This document shows positions 8,079-18,419 of a stretch of 64,000 nucleotides of DNA, piece by piece (the stretch's first letter is position 1; every line of letters starts with the position of its first letter). The stretch is from the NCBI RefSeq assembly GCF_029338195.1, contig NZ_CP119779.1, positions 2,852,001-2,916,000 on the forward strand. The letters run 5' to 3'. The DNA comes from Haloarcula litorea. Lineage in GTDB: Archaea > Halobacteriota > Halobacteria > Halobacteriales > Haloarculaceae. A program made the translations under genes and the position numbers. The notes below the pieces were generated by a model. It was not told where the DNA came from, made no database searches, and saw only the letters and a program-made list of their open reading frames with translations.

Positions 8079-9611
8079 TTACTCCTCCCGCGCCCAGTCC
8101 AGGGAGCGCTCGACGGCGTCGTCCCAGCGACTGTAGAGCTTGTCGGCTTCCTCCCCGTCCATCTCCGCGGAGAACTCCCGGTCGACCTGCCAGTTGTCAC
8201 GGAGTTCGTCGACGGTGTCCCAGTAGCCGACGGCCAGCCCGGCCGCGTAGGCCGAGCCGAGCGCCGTCGTCTCGTCGACCTCGGGACGCACGATGTCCGT
8301 CTGGATGATGTCCGACTGGAGCTGACAGAGGAAGTTGTTCTTGACCGCCCCGCCGTCGACCCGCAGGGTCGTCGTCTCGACGCCGGAGTCGGCCTCCATC
8401 GCCTCGGCGACGTCGCGGGTCTGGTAGGCGATCGACTCCAGGGTCGCCCGGACGATGTGTTCTTTCTCCGTCCCGCGGGTCATCCCGACGATCGTCCCGC
8501 GTGCGCGGCCGTCCCAGTGAGGTGCACCGAGGCCGGTGAACGCCGGCACCATGTACACGCCGTCCGTCGAGTCGACCGAACGCGCGAGCTCCGCGGTCTG
8601 GGCGGCGTTGTTGATCAGGTCGACGTCCTCCAGCCACTCGATCGCCGCCCCCGTGATGAAGATCGCACCTTCGAGCGCGTACTGGACCGGTTCACCGGAC
8701 ATCTGGAAGCCGATGGTCGTCAGGAGGCCGTGGTCGGAGGCGACGGCCTCCTCGCCGGTGTTCATCAGGTAGAACGACCCCGTGCCGTAGGTGTTCTTCG
8801 CGTCCCCCTCGTCGAAGCAGGTCTGCCCGAACAGCGCCGCCTGCTGGTCGCCCAGCGCACCGGCGACCGGTACCTCCGCGCCGAGGAAGCCGTCGGGGTC
8901 GGTGTGGCCGTACAGTTCCTCGTCCGAGGAGGGCCGGACCTCCGGCAGCATCGAGTGGGGAACGCCGAACTCGTCGAGGAGTTCGTCGTCCCACTCCAGG
9001 TCCCGGATATTGTACAGCATCGTCCGGGAGGCGTTGGTGACGTCCGTGATGTGGTTGCCCGTGAGGTTGTAGATGAGCCACGCGTCGATGGTCCCCATCC
9101 GGAGTTCCCCTGCCTCTGCGCGGTCGCGCAGGTCCTCCCCCCGGGAGGACTGCATCTTCAGCGGCTCGGCGTTGTCGAGGATCCACTCGGTCTTGGTGGC
9201 CGAGAAGTAGGCGTCGGCTTCGAGGCCGGTCTTCTCGCGGATGTCTTCGACCTTGTCCTGGGCTTCGAGCTCTTCGACGCGGTCGGTGGTCCGGCGGTCC
9301 TGCCAGACTAAGGCGTTGTGGACGGGTTTGCCCGTCTCGGCGTCCCAGACGACGGTGGTCTCGCGCTGGTTCGTGATCCCCAGCGCCTCCAGTTGCGTCG
9401 CGTCCAGGTCGGCGTCGTCCAGCCCCCGCTTGACGACCTCCTGGGTGTTCTCCCAGATCTCGATTGGGTCGTGCTCGACCCAGCCCGGCTCCGGGTAGAT
9501 CTGCTCGTGTTTCTCGTAGGCGTTGGCGACCACCTGTCCGCTGTGGTCGAACACCATAAATCGCGTGCCTGTCGTGCCTTGGTCGATCGAACCGACGTAC
9601 GTGTCTGCCAT
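8079..9611 (-). CDS. glpK: Glycerol kinase
   Basis: The protein has 510 residues, the standard length for FGGY glycerol kinases. It makes sn-glycerol 3-phosphate from glycerol and ATP in the cytoplasm, the committed step of glycerol use in haloarchaea. The N-terminal phosphate loop is SIDQGTTGTR, and conserved segments include ALGITNQRET, NALVWQDRR, DVTNASRTML, GALGDQQAALFGQ and RVDGGAVKNNFLCQLQSD. The start is the ATG of MADTYVGS; an in-frame ATG 66 bases upstream would fall within the operator and promoter region. It is followed by a membrane protein and is divergent from glpABC. Confidence 0.95.
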   Translation of the reverse strand: MADTYVGSIDQGTTGTRFMVFDHSGQVVANAYEKHEQIYPEPGWVEHDPIEIWENTQEVVKRGLDDADLDATQLEALGITNQRETTVVWDAETGKPVHNALVWQDRRTTDRVEELEAQDKVEDIREKTGLEADAYFSATKTEWILDNAEPLKMQSSRGEDLRDRAEAGELRMGTIDAWLIYNLTGNHITDVTNASRTMLYNIRDLEWDDELLDEFGVPHSMLPEVRPSSDEELYGHTDPDGFLGAEVPVAGALGDQQAALFGQTCFDEGDAKNTYGTGSFYLMNTGEEAVASDHGLLTTIGFQMSGEPVQYALEGAIFITGAAIEWLEDVDLINNAAQTAELARSVDSTDGVYMVPAFTGLGAPHWDGRARGTIVGMTRGTEKEHIVRATLESIAYQTRDVAEAMEADSGVETTTLRVDGGAVKNNFLCQLQSDIIQTDIVRPEVDETTALGSAYAAGLAVGYWDTVDELRDNWQVDREFSAEMDGEEADKLYSRWDDAVERSLDWAREE

Positions 9612-9633
9612 AGTGTGCTCCGTTCGGCCGGCC

Positions 9634-9668
9634 TTGTTTACCGCGGGCCGCGCCTTGCCGATAAACAA
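9634..9668. promoter_or_regulatory. Palindromic operator candidate in the glpK leader
   Basis: TTGTTTA (9634-9640) and TAAACAA (9662-9668) are perfect inverted 7-base arms with a 21-base GC-rich centre. They lie between the likely TATA box and the glpK ATG, where a bound protein would block or modulate transcription. The arms are AT-rich islands in GC-rich sequence, which makes chance less likely. Confidence 0.5.
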
Positions 9669-9678
9669 CATAGGCAAT

Positions 9679-9688
9679 CATTATAAAG
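9679..9688 (-). promoter_or_regulatory. glpK TATA box
   Basis: Read on the minus strand this is CTTTATAATG, a good archaeal TATA element, about 70 bases before the glpK ATG. The predicted start point near 9660 would give a leader of about 50 bases containing most of the palindrome. Confidence 0.5.
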
Positions 9689-9689
9689 A

Positions 9690-10384
9690 TTACTGCTGAC
9701 TGAGAAGCGCCAATAAAAATACGAGATAATTCTTCTGAGCGTTTCTGGAGGCCGTGTCGCTCTCCGCGGCTCCCCGCCCGATCCGTCCGGCGTGCCGCCC
9801 GAGGGCACGGCGACCCCGTGCCGCACGGGGCCCGGGTATCGTCCAGTACGGGGCCGTTCCCCTCCTCTCGTCGTCGGCAGCAGCTCGGCTCCCGACCCGC
9901 CGCTCTGCGAGCCGCGGGGGCCGACCGTCGTCACGCAGGCGAGATCCGGTGTCTCGACCGCCCGGGAAGTGGACGGACGCAGTCGCCCGTCCCATCGGCT
10001 CTCCGAGCCGACGGTACCGACGATAGCCCCTCGCACCGCCCATCGCGTGACGGGTCTCTCTCCGAGAGGGGGTTCCTCGATCGACTCGGAGTTCGAGATA
10101 TATACATTATCGTACGTGGTAGTTACTGAAACCGGCCACAGCTTCGGTAACGATACGGTTCCGTTCCACGAGCTCCGAACGATACGGAGAGTTCCCGTCA
10201 CATCCCCCGAGAGACGGATTCTCGAATTTCCACGACGGACGGTACCGTTCCACACTACGGTCCGAGATCGTGTCAAACGGACGTGTAGACTCAAAGACAA
10301 TCATAATTACCGATAAAATTTACTCTCGAACCCGGACCGTACGGTAAAATGAAGTGGGTGCGCTCCAAAGCGACGGACATAGCT
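9690..10384. other. Long intergenic region between glpK and glpA
   Basis: I see no convincing gene here. Open frames exist on both strands but give basic, Arg/Pro/Ser-rich products unlike the acidic proteins around them. Features seen: a TATA-like GATATATACATTA near 10099-10111; a direct repeat ACGGT(T/A)CCGTTCCAC at 10155-10169 and 10239-10253; and an AT-rich stretch at 10296-10325 close to glpA. It may hold long leaders, an unrecognised small RNA, or binding sites for the glycerol regulators. Confidence 0.5.
10155..10253. repeat. Direct repeat pair upstream of glpA
   Basis: A 15-base sequence ACGGTTCCGTTCCAC (10155-10169) recurs as ACGGTACCGTTCCAC (10239-10253), one mismatch, 84 bases apart. 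The core ACGGTACCGT is palindromic, as expected for a dimeric regulator. Position suggests glpA control. Confidence 0.4.
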
Positions 10385-12166
10385 ATGGCATCGACACCAC
10401 ACGTCGCCGTCATCGGCGGCGGGTCGACGGGCGTCGGCATCGCCAGGGACCTGGCGATGCGGGGACTCGACGTGACTCTCGTGGAACAGGGGAACCTCAC
10501 CCACGGGACGACCGGGCGGATGCACGGACTCCTGCACAGCGGGGGTCGGTACGCGGTCTCCGATCAGGCGAGTGCGACCGAGTGCATCGAGGAGAACCGC
10601 GTCCTCCGGGACATCGCCAGTCACTGCGTCGAGATGACCGGTGGGCTGTTCGTCAAGCGACCGGAAGACTCCGAGGAGTACTTCGAGCAGAAGCTCCGGG
10701 GCTGCGAGGAGTGTGGCATCCCCGCGGAGGTCGTCTCCCGCGAGGAGGCCCGCGCGATGGAGCCACACCTCGCGAAAGACATCGACAAGGCCATCTCGGT
10801 CCCGGACGGGGCGATCGACCCGTTCCGGCTGGTCGTGGCCAACGCCGCCGACGCGCAGGAACACGGCGCGCGCATCGAGACCCACTCGAAGGTGACGGAC
10901 CTGCTCGTCGAGGGCGACGAGGTGGTCGGGCTGGAGGTCGAACACGACTCCGGCCCGGGCGAGCGCGTCCACGGTGTGGAGAGCGGCCGCGAGGAGATCC
11001 GCGCCGACTACGTCGTCAACGCCACCGGAGCCTGGGCCGGTCGCATCGGCGATATGGCCGGCGTCGACATCGAGGTCCGCCCCTCGAAGGGGGTGATGAC
11101 CATCATGAACGTCCGGCAGGTCGACACCGTCATCAACCGCTGCCGACCGAAGGGCGACGCGGACATCATCGTCCCCCACGAGACCACCGCCATCCTCGGG
11201 ACCACCGACGAGGAGGTCGAGGACCCCGAGGACTACCCCGAGGAGCAGTGGGAGGTCGACATGATGATCGACACGCTGAAAGAGCTGGTGCCGATGCTGG
11301 AGGACGCCCGCACTATCCGCTCGTTCTGGGGCGTGCGTCCGCTGTACGAGCCGCCGGACGTGGGCAGCGACGACCCGACCGACATCACGCGGGACTACTT
11401 CCTGCTGGACCACGAGGAGCGCGACGACCTGCACGGGATGACCAGTATCGTCGGGGGGAAGTTCACGACCTACCGGATGATGGGCGAGGAGATCTCCGAC
11501 CACGTCTGCGAGCAGTTCGGTATCGACGCCGAGTGCCGGACCGCCGACGAACCGCTCCCCGGCAGCGAGGACTTCTCGGTGCTGCGGGACTATATGGACG
11601 AGTTCGGCCTGCGCTCCCCCATCGGCCGCCGGAGCGTCGAGCGTCTCGGGTCCCGCGCGGACGAGGTGCTGAAGACCGACGGGCCGAACCCGACCGTCTG
11701 CGAGTGCGAGGGCGTCACCCGCGCCGAGATCCAGGACGCCATCTCCCAGTCGGGGTCGGACCTCAACGCCGTCCGCATCCGGACCCGGGCCTCGATGGGG
11801 AACTGCCAGGGCGGCATCTGTATCCACCGGATGGCCAGCGAACTCCACGGGGTCGGCGCGAGCGACGCGAGCGGGGGCTCGGGCGACGGAACGTCGGCCG
11901 GCGGGTACGACGAGGCCGTCGTCCGACGGGCCTGGGACGAACTCCTCCAGGAGCGCTGGAAGGGACAACGGCACGCTCTCTGGGGCCAGCAGCTCTCGCA
12001 GGCGATGCTGAACTACGCGCTCCACGCCACCACCCAGAACCGCGACAACGACCCCGCCGGCGGCGACGCCGTCGACTTCTCGGCGTTCGACACCGGGACC
12101 CCGAGCGGGACGGGCGCGGCAGCGACGGACGTCGCGACCGACGGAGGCGCGACGGATGGCGATTGA
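10385..12166 (+). CDS. glpA: Glycerol-3-phosphate dehydrogenase subunit A (anaerobic type)
   Basis: The protein has 593 residues. It oxidises glycerol 3-phosphate to dihydroxyacetone phosphate as the FAD-bearing subunit of a membrane-bound GlpABC complex. The N-terminus has the dinucleotide loop IGGGSTG (residues 10-16). [19 protein letters not shown] and a C-terminal BFD-like iron-sulphur region (Cys439, Cys441, Cys474, Cys479) are characteristic of GlpA. I take the ATG of MASTPHVAV; an ATG 36 bases earlier adds a non-conserved basic stretch. The last 11 bases overlap glpB, indicating coupled translation. Downstream genes glpB and glpC complete the complex. Confidence 0.93.
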   Translation: MASTPHVAVIGGGSTGVGIARDLAMRGLDVTLVEQGNLTHGTTGRMHGLLHSGGRYAVSDQASATECIEENRVLRDIASHCVEMTGGLFVKRPEDSEEYFEQKLRGCEECGIPAEVVSREEARAMEPHLAKDIDKAISVPDGAIDPFRLVVANAADAQEHGARIETHSKVTDLLVEGDEVVGLEVEHDSGPGERVHGVESGREEIRADYVVNATGAWAGRIGDMAGVDIEVRPSKGVMTIMNVRQVDTVINRCRPKGDADIIVPHETTAILGTTDEEVEDPEDYPEEQWEVDMMIDTLKELVPMLEDARTIRSFWGVRPLYEPPDVGSDDPTDITRDYFLLDHEERDDLHGMTSIVGGKFTTYRMMGEEISDHVCEQFGIDAECRTADEPLPGSEDFSVLRDYMDEFGLRSPIGRRSVERLGSRADEVLKTDGPNPTVCECEGVTRAEIQDAISQSGSDLNAVRIRTRASMGNCQGGICIHRMASELHGVGASDASGGSGDGTSAGGYDEAVVRRAWDELLQERWKGQRHALWGQQLSQAMLNYALHATTQNRDNDPAGGDAVDFSAFDTGTPSGTGAAATDVATDGGATDGD

Positions 12167-13427
12167 GTCGGAGGTCCTGGTCGTCGGCGGCGGGCTGGCG
12201 GGCCTCACGAGCGCGCTCGCGGCAGCACGCGAGGGGGCGGAGGTGCGACTGGTCTCCTACAAGCAGAGCACTCTCCGCCAGGCCTCGGGACTCGTGGACC
12301 TCCTGGGATACACGCCCGACGGCGACGGCCCTCTGACAGATCCCTACGAGGCGATACCGGATCTCCCGACCGAACACCCCTACAGCACCGTCGGCGTCGA
12401 CACCGTCCGCGAGGCGATGGATCTGTTCGACGACGTGACCGACTACGCGGGCGGGCACACGGACACGAACGCCCTGGTCCCGACTCACGGCGGGACGGTC
12501 AAGCCGACGGCTCGCTACCCCCGGAGCGCGGCGGCGGGCCTCGCCAGCGACGACCGGGACCTCCTGCTCGTTGGCTTCGACTCGATGACCGACTTCGACG
12601 CGCCCCACGCGGCGGCCCACCTGGAGGCGGCGGGCGTCCCCTTCGACGTGCGCGGGGAGACGATCCGGTTCCCGGGCGACCTGCGGGCCGACGCGAAGGT
12701 CACGCGGTACGCGAAGCTGCTGGACACGAACGGCGGCGTCGCGGTGCGGGGCCGCGAGCGACCGGCCCGCGAGGCGCTGGCCCAGCGCGTGAACCCGCTC
12801 GTCGACGACGAGCAGCGGGTGGGGTTCCCGGCCGTCCTCGGCGACGACGACCACGCCGGCGTCCGGGCGGCGCTGGAGTCGAAGATGGGCGTGGACGTCT
12901 TCGAGGTCCCGATGGGGCCGCCCTCGCTGCCGGGACTCCGACTCGAGGACCGCCTGTTCGCCGCGCTGGACGCGGCCGGCGCGAGCATCGAGACCGGCAA
13001 CCCGGTCGTCGACTACGACGGCGGGGGCCGCGTCGAACGCGTCTACGTCGAGAAGAACGGCGCGGAGATCCCGATGACCGCCGACCAGTACGTGCTGGCG
13101 ACCGGCGGCCTGGTCGGGAAGGGCGTCGAGTCCGACCGCGAGGGCGTGTACGAACCGATCTTCGACTGCCACGTCCCCCACAGCGACGACCGCTACGACT
13201 GGTTCGACACCGACGCCTTCGGCGACCACCCCTTCGCGGGCTTCGGACTGCGGACCGACGACGAGCTGCGGCCGCTCGGGACCGACGAGGCGGTCGAGTT
13301 CGAGAACCTGCGGGCGGCCGGCAGCGTCCTCGGCGGGTACGACTTCGCCGCCGAGAAGTCCGGCAGCGGCGTGTCGATCGCGACCGGCTACGCGGCGGGC
13401 ACCAGCGCCGCAGCGGAGGTGCGATGA
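12156..13427 (+). CDS. glpB: Glycerol-3-phosphate dehydrogenase subunit B
   Basis: The protein has 423 residues. It is the second flavoprotein-like subunit of GlpABC, with an FAD loop VVGGGLAGL near the N-terminus, [21 protein letters not shown] just after, and a conserved C-terminal [19 protein letters not shown] segment. It starts inside glpA and ends just before glpC, in operon order. It probably mediates electron transfer between GlpA and GlpC. Confidence 0.92.
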   Translation: MAIESEVLVVGGGLAGLTSALAAAREGAEVRLVSYKQSTLRQASGLVDLLGYTPDGDGPLTDPYEAIPDLPTEHPYSTVGVDTVREAMDLFDDVTDYAGGHTDTNALVPTHGGTVKPTARYPRSAAAGLASDDRDLLLVGFDSMTDFDAPHAAAHLEAAGVPFDVRGETIRFPGDLRADAKVTRYAKLLDTNGGVAVRGRERPAREALAQRVNPLVDDEQRVGFPAVLGDDDHAGVRAALESKMGVDVFEVPMGPPSLPGLRLEDRLFAALDAAGASIETGNPVVDYDGGGRVERVYVEKNGAEIPMTADQYVLATGGLVGKGVESDREGVYEPIFDCHVPHSDDRYDWFDTDAFGDHPFAGFGLRTDDELRPLGTDEAVEFENLRAAGSVLGGYDFAAEKSGSGVSIATGYAAGTSAAAEVR

Positions 13428-14804
13428 ATGAGCGACGCAGAATCCCCAGACACCGACTTCGAGCCTGTTGCACCGAACACGGGCGAGGACTTCGAACCGA
13501 CCGAAGTCTTCCCCGACAGCGACGACTTCGATCTGCGGCCCGGCGCGGACTCGTGTTACAAGTGCTCTATCTGTGACACGAACTGCCCGGTCGCGGAGGT
13601 CGACGACGACTTCCCCGGGCCGAAGTTCCAGGGCCCCGAGCAGTGGCGGCTGAAACAGACTGACGACGACTACGAGATCGACGATTCCGTGATGGACTGC
13701 TCGAACTGTATGCGGTGTGATAACGCCTGTCCGTCGGGCGTCCCGCTCTCGCAGATGCACAACACCGCCCGCGGGGAGTACGTCAGCGAGCAGATGGACA
13801 AGACCTCCGTCGAGTACTGGCGCAACCGCATCCTCGCGAACTACCGCACGTCCGCGTGGTTCGCCAGCAAGGTCCCGCGGCTCGCGAACTTCGCGATGAA
13901 CTTCGGCCCAGCCCGCTGGGTGATGGAGAAGACGATGGGCATCACCAGCGAGCGCGACTTCCCCGAGTTCGCCCGGCAGACGTTCCGCGAGTGGTGGGCC
14001 GACCGCGGCGGAGCCGACGAGTCCCGCCGCCGGGCCCGCGAGGCCCGCGAGCGCCGGGGCGAACCCGCGGACGCCGACAAGAAGGTCGCGTACTTCCACG
14101 GCTGTTACTCCAACTACAACACGCCCGAGGTCGGCAAGGCGATGGTCCGCCTCTACGAGCACTTCGGCTACGAGGTGGTCGCGCCCGAGCAGAAGTGCTC
14201 CGGGACGCCGATGTTCGCCAACGGGATGTTGGACGACGCGCGCCGCCACGCCGAGGTCAACGTCTCCTCGATGTCCGACCTCGTCGAGCAGGGGTACGAC
14301 GCCATCGCCTCCTGTACGTCCTGCTCGATGGCGCTCCGCCAGGAGTACCCCGAGCTGTTCGACATCGACGGCATCGAGGAGGTCGCCGCCAACACCTTCG
14401 AGGCCGTCGAGTACCTCCGCATCCACGAGGACCTGCGCGGGGCGATCCGCGAGGCCGACGTCGACGGCGACCTCGCCGACGAGTTCGCATACCACGCGCC
14501 CTGTCACGCCCGCAATCAGGGGTTAGACCGACAGGCCGTCGAGCTGTTCCGCGAGCTCGACGGCGTCGGCGTCGAGGACGTCGGCGAGTCCTGTTCGGGG
14601 ATCTCGGGCACCTACGGCTGGAAGGAGGAGAAGTACGAGAAGTCGATGGAGATCGGCGACGAGATGTTCGATCACATGGAACACGCCGAGGGCGACACCG
14701 GGATGACCGAGTGCCCCACCTGCGCGATGCAGATGGAACACGGCACCGGCTACGACATCCGACATCCGTTAGAGCTGCTGTCGGCGGCGCTGGCGGGGGA
14801 GTGA
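13428..14804 (+). CDS. glpC: Glycerol-3-phosphate dehydrogenase subunit C (iron-sulphur, CCG domains)
   Basis: The protein has 458 residues. Two ferredoxin-type four-Cys motifs are complete (Cys43, 46, 49, 53 and Cys91, 94, 97, 101). Two cysteine-rich CCG domains follow (YFHGCYSNYNTPEVG... with QKCSGTP, and YHAPCHARNQG... with GESCSGISGTYG). This subunit passes electrons to the quinone pool and anchors the complex. The central basic, amphipathic stretch (WFASKVPRLANFAMNFGP) may lie on the membrane. Its ATG immediately follows the glpB stop codon. The gene is the last of glpABC and converges with uspA. Confidence 0.93.
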   Translation: MSDAESPDTDFEPVAPNTGEDFEPTEVFPDSDDFDLRPGADSCYKCSICDTNCPVAEVDDDFPGPKFQGPEQWRLKQTDDDYEIDDSVMDCSNCMRCDNACPSGVPLSQMHNTARGEYVSEQMDKTSVEYWRNRILANYRTSAWFASKVPRLANFAMNFGPARWVMEKTMGITSERDFPEFARQTFREWWADRGGADESRRRAREARERRGEPADADKKVAYFHGCYSNYNTPEVGKAMVRLYEHFGYEVVAPEQKCSGTPMFANGMLDDARRHAEVNVSSMSDLVEQGYDAIASCTSCSMALRQEYPELFDIDGIEEVAANTFEAVEYLRIHEDLRGAIREADVDGDLADEFAYHAPCHARNQGLDRQAVELFRELDGVGVEDVGESCSGISGTYGWKEEKYEKSMEIGDEMFDHMEHAEGDTGMTECPTCAMQMEHGTGYDIRHPLELLSAALAGE

Positions 14805-14948
14805 GCGAAGCGACCTCTCTCGAAGCGACGCGGCGAACGGAGTGAGCCGCGGAGCGGGAGCGAGCGGCGCGGAGCGCCGAACGGGCGCGACGAATCCGCG
14901 AGCGGAGCGAGCCGGGGAGAGGTCTCGGCGGCTCCGTTCGGACCGGAC

Positions 14949-15398
14949 TTACTCGCCGCGGACAAACGTGACCGGACAGGGGGCGTTGAGCATGACCTCC
15001 TGTGCGGTCGACCCGAAGACGGCCTTGCCGGTCGGGGAGCGCTTGCGGCCGCCGACGAACACCATATCGGCGTTCACGTCCTTCGCGAGGTTGACGATCT
15101 GGTCGCCGTGGTTGCCGACCGCACCGCGGACGCTGTACTCGACGCCGGCGTCGGAGAGTCGGTCCTCGAGCTCTCGGATCGTGGTGTGGCGGTCGGCCAC
15201 CTCGTCTGGGGTCGTCTCGCTGGCGGACTCGAACTCCAGCCGGTCGACGACGTTGTCGTACTCCTCGTCGGTGAACACGTGTGCGATGACGACCTCGGCT
15301 CCCGTCGGCCCGGCCACGTCCGTCACGGCCTCGGCGAGTTCGTCGATGCGATCCTTGTCGTTAGGCCCTACTGCGAGCAGAATCTTCTCCAGTGCCAT
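14949..15398 (-). CDS. Universal stress protein (UspA family)
   Basis: The protein has 149 residues, a normal single-domain Usp. It starts with KILLAVGPNDKD (first strand and nucleotide loop) and ends with the ATP-binding pattern VGGRKRSPTGKAVFGSTAQ and the PVTFVRGE last strand, so ATP binding is likely. It acts in the cytoplasm, probably as a homodimer. It converges with glpC; the 144 bases between them are a GC-rich GAGCGNNGCGA-like stretch without a gene. Confidence 0.88.
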   Translation of the reverse strand: MALEKILLAVGPNDKDRIDELAEAVTDVAGPTGAEVVIAHVFTDEEYDNVVDRLEFESASETTPDEVADRHTTIRELEDRLSDAGVEYSVRGAVGNHGDQIVNLAKDVNADMVFVGGRKRSPTGKAVFGSTAQEVMLNAPCPVTFVRGE

Positions 15399-15504
15399 GG
15401 CCGGCGATGCACGTCGGGAGACAGTAAATGCTTCGGTGGGTACTACAGGTGTTGTTACCGGTTACCACTCGCGGCGGGCGGCGAAGACGGTGGCCGTGAT
15501 CGAG

Positions 15505-18201
15505 CTACCCGGTGTTTTTCATCCCGGCGGCGATGCCCTGGACGGTCAGGCGGAGCGTCCGCTGCTCCGTCTCGGTGAGGTGAGACTGGGCCAACAGCCT
15601 GACCTGCAGGAGGTTCAGCGGGTCGACGTAGGGGTTACGGCGTTCGAGGTTCTCCTCGAGCCACTCGCGGGTGAGCAGCCCCTCGCGCTTGGTGATCTCC
15701 CGGACCAGGTCGACCGTCTCCTCGTACTCCTCGCGGATGCGCGGGAAGATCTTCTCGCGGAGGTCGTCCTCGGCGAGGTCGGCGTACTCCTCGGCGATGC
15801 CCATCTCCGAGCGGGCCAGCGCGAGCGAGGCGTTGTCGACTTTCGTCCGGAAGAACGGCCACTCCTCGTACATCTCCTGGAGGGTCTCGATGTCCCCGCC
15901 GTCCTCCAGGTAGGCGTTGAGACCGGTGGCGATCGAGTACCAGCCGGGGATGATACAGCGGGCCTGCGTCCAGGAGAACACCCACGGGATCGCACGCAGG
16001 TCCTCGACGCTGCGGTCCTCGCTGCGGGACGCCGGTCGCGACCCCATGTTCAGGTTCTCGATGACGGTGATCGGGGTCGCCTGCTCGAAGAACTCCACGA
16101 ACCCGTCCGTCTCCAGCAGGTCGCGGTACTCCTCGCGGGCGGCCGGTGCCGCGGTCTCCATCGCCTCGCGCCAGTGCTCGGGGATCTCCTCGACCGGCTC
16201 GTGCATCGCGTTGTGCCGGGCCCGCATCTGAGCGTTGAGCATCTGTTCGAGGTTCCGCTCGGCGATGTCGTGGTTGGCGTACTTCTCGGCGATGGCCTCG
16301 CCCTGCTCGGTGAACTTGATCTGTCCGGTGACGGTCTCGTTTGGCAGGGCCAGCATCGCGTCGTTCATCGGACCGCCGCCGCGGGAGATGGAGCCGCCGC
16401 GGCCGTGGAACAGCCGCATCTCCACGTCGAAGTCGTCGGTGATGTCGGCCAGGCGCTTCTGGTTGTTGTACAGCGACCAGTTGGCCGCGAGGAAGCCGTT
16501 CTCCTTGTTGGAGTCGGAGTAGCCCAGCATGATCTCCTGGACGCCGTTGCGGGCCGAAAGCGCCTGGGAGTAGGCCTCGTTCTCGAACAGCGTGCCCATG
16601 ATGCGGCGGGCACCGGAGAGGGCGTACTCGGACTCCAGCAGCGGGACGATGTCCAGCCCGCAGTAGCCCGGCAGGTCGACGACGCCGACCTGGTCGGCGA
16701 GGAAGAGCACTTCCAGCACGTGGCTGGGCTCCTCACACCAGGAGATTGCGTAGGTGTCGATGGCGTCCATCCCGAACTCGTTTTGCCACTCCGCGGTCTT
16801 GCGGAACCGCCGGAGGACGCGGGTCGCGTCGTCGGAGAGGTCCTCGGTGGCCTCCATGTCGACGACGGTGTCGTCCTGTAGGATGGCCTCGGTGAGGAAG
16901 TCCACGCGGCCCTCCTCGTCCATCTCGTAGTAGTCGATGCCCTCGCGCTCGACGGCCTCGGCGATGGCGTCGGTGTGCATCTTGCGGTGGTCCCGCAGGT
17001 CGAGGCTCGCCAGCGAGAAACCGAACGTGTCGACCTTCCGGACGAGCGGGTCGACGTGGGACTCGGCGATCACCTCGGCGTCGTTCTGCCGGAGGCTGTC
17101 GGCGATGGTCCGCAGGTCGGACAGCAGGTCATCGGCGCTGTCGTAGCCGCCTTGACGCACGTCGCTGACCCGAAGCACGGACTCGCGCATCAGCTTGAGC
17201 TTCTGCCGGTAAGGCTCGTCGGGATAGCGCTCCTCGGCTTCGTCGGCGGCACCGGGGAGTCGGTCCTTGTGCGCCCGCAGGCTGTCGTCGAACGCGTCGC
17301 CGGTCTCGATGTTCGAGGCGTCCTGGCTCAACACGCCCGAGAGCTCCTTGAGCTTGTCGCGGTACAGCGGGAGGACCGTGTCGCGTTGCCGTTCCAGCGT
17401 CTCCTCCGTGACCTCCGGGGTGACGAAGGGGTTTCCGTCGCGGTCCGAGCCGGCCCACGACCGGAACTCGTAGAGCTTGGGGACGTCGAGGTCCTCGTCG
17501 TACTCCTCGTCGATGACTCGCTCGAGCTCGTCGTAGACGCGGTCGATGACTTCGAAGAGGACGTTCTCGAGGTACCACTGGACGTTGAGCGCCTCGTCGG
17601 TGACCTCGGGGCGGCGGTCGCGGACCTGCGGGGTCTGCCAGAGACTCGTCACCTCCGACGCGAGGTCACGCTCGATGCGCTCCTCCTCGCGGTCGGTGAG
17701 CCGGACCTCGTCCAGGGCTTCGAGGTCCTGTGCGACGGCCCGGAGCTTGGCCTTGACCGTCTTGCGGCGGGCCTCGGTCGGGTGGGCCGTGAACGTCGGC
17801 TGGATGAGCACGTCGTCGAGGACCTGCTCGACCTCCTCGGAGCCGGCGTCGCGGTCCGCGAGGTCCTCGACGGCCGCCTCCACGCTGTCCTCGAGGACGC
17901 CGGCCTGTGCGCCCTCTCTGATCTCGCGCACGCGCTCGCGCTCCTCCGCGAGGTTGATGAGTTCGAAGTAGGTGGTGAACGCCCGGGCGACGATGTCCTG
18001 CATCTCCGGGCCGAGGCGGTCGATCGTGTCGCCGACCTCGGCGCGGCTGTCGGCGTCGCCGCGACGGTACTCGATCGAGGAGGTCCGGATCTGTTCGACC
18101 GTCTCGAACGCCTCGGTCGACGACTGCGCCTCGACGATCTCGCCCAGGAGCTCCCCCAGTTCGCGCACGTCCTGGTTTATCTCTCTGGCGTGCAAAGTCA
18201 T
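15505..18201 (-). CDS. ppc: Phosphoenolpyruvate carboxylase
   Basis: The protein has 898 residues, the length of bacterial-type PEPC. It carboxylates PEP to oxaloacetate, filling the TCA cycle. The catalytic His is in QPTFTAHPTEARRKTV, the LGYSDSNKENG segment and the GRGGSISRGGGP glycine/arginine loop are intact, and the chain ends with NTG as in the bacterial enzymes. The gene is monocistronic, divergent from a Bat-type regulator across 218 bases. The presence of PEPC next to glycerol and Entner-Doudoroff genes fits central carbon metabolism. Confidence 0.95.
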   Translation of the reverse strand: MTLHAREINQDVRELGELLGEIVEAQSSTEAFETVEQIRTSSIEYRRGDADSRAEVGDTIDRLGPEMQDIVARAFTTYFELINLAEERERVREIREGAQAGVLEDSVEAAVEDLADRDAGSEEVEQVLDDVLIQPTFTAHPTEARRKTVKAKLRAVAQDLEALDEVRLTDREEERIERDLASEVTSLWQTPQVRDRRPEVTDEALNVQWYLENVLFEVIDRVYDELERVIDEEYDEDLDVPKLYEFRSWAGSDRDGNPFVTPEVTEETLERQRDTVLPLYRDKLKELSGVLSQDASNIETGDAFDDSLRAHKDRLPGAADEAEERYPDEPYRQKLKLMRESVLRVSDVRQGGYDSADDLLSDLRTIADSLRQNDAEVIAESHVDPLVRKVDTFGFSLASLDLRDHRKMHTDAIAEAVEREGIDYYEMDEEGRVDFLTEAILQDDTVVDMEATEDLSDDATRVLRRFRKTAEWQNEFGMDAIDTYAISWCEEPSHVLEVLFLADQVGVVDLPGYCGLDIVPLLESEYALSGARRIMGTLFENEAYSQALSARNGVQEIMLGYSDSNKENGFLAANWSLYNNQKRLADITDDFDVEMRLFHGRGGSISRGGGPMNDAMLALPNETVTGQIKFTEQGEAIAEKYANHDIAERNLEQMLNAQMRARHNAMHEPVEEIPEHWREAMETAAPAAREEYRDLLETDGFVEFFEQATPITVIENLNMGSRPASRSEDRSVEDLRAIPWVFSWTQARCIIPGWYSIATGLNAYLEDGGDIETLQEMYEEWPFFRTKVDNASLALARSEMGIAEEYADLAEDDLREKIFPRIREEYEETVDLVREITKREGLLTREWLEENLERRNPYVDPLNLLQVRLLAQSHLTETEQRTLRLTVQGIAAGMKNTG

Positions 18202-18419
18202 ACCAGTCCATCCCGAGTCGAACCCTAAAACACTATTGAATCGGGGGGCGCAGGGACGGGGACGTGCGTGGACGTTCGTGCAGAACTCGGGACAACTGAC
18301 CGGCCCGTCGGAGGGTCGAACGGAGCGGCCCGCGCCCGACGGGCCGGAGCATCGTAGCCGTCGTGGGAAGAATGATTTATGATTACAGAGCTACCGGTTC
18401 TACGTAGCGTGGGCTGCCT

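Noticed and set aside
9638-10316. Open frames of 174 and 220 codons on either strand in the glpK-glpA gap
   Set aside because: Basic, Pro/Ser/Arg-rich products unlike haloarchaeal proteins, no recognisable motif, and several stop-free frames overlap as expected from high GC.
11763-14507. A 914-codon minus-strand frame across glpA to glpC
   Set aside because: It is the antisense of three overlapping genes with intact cofactor motifs.
14805-14948. Possible small RNA or gene between glpC and the universal stress protein
   Set aside because: The sequence is a low-complexity GAGCG/GCGAA-type stretch often seen between haloarchaeal genes, with no promoter-like AT-rich element.
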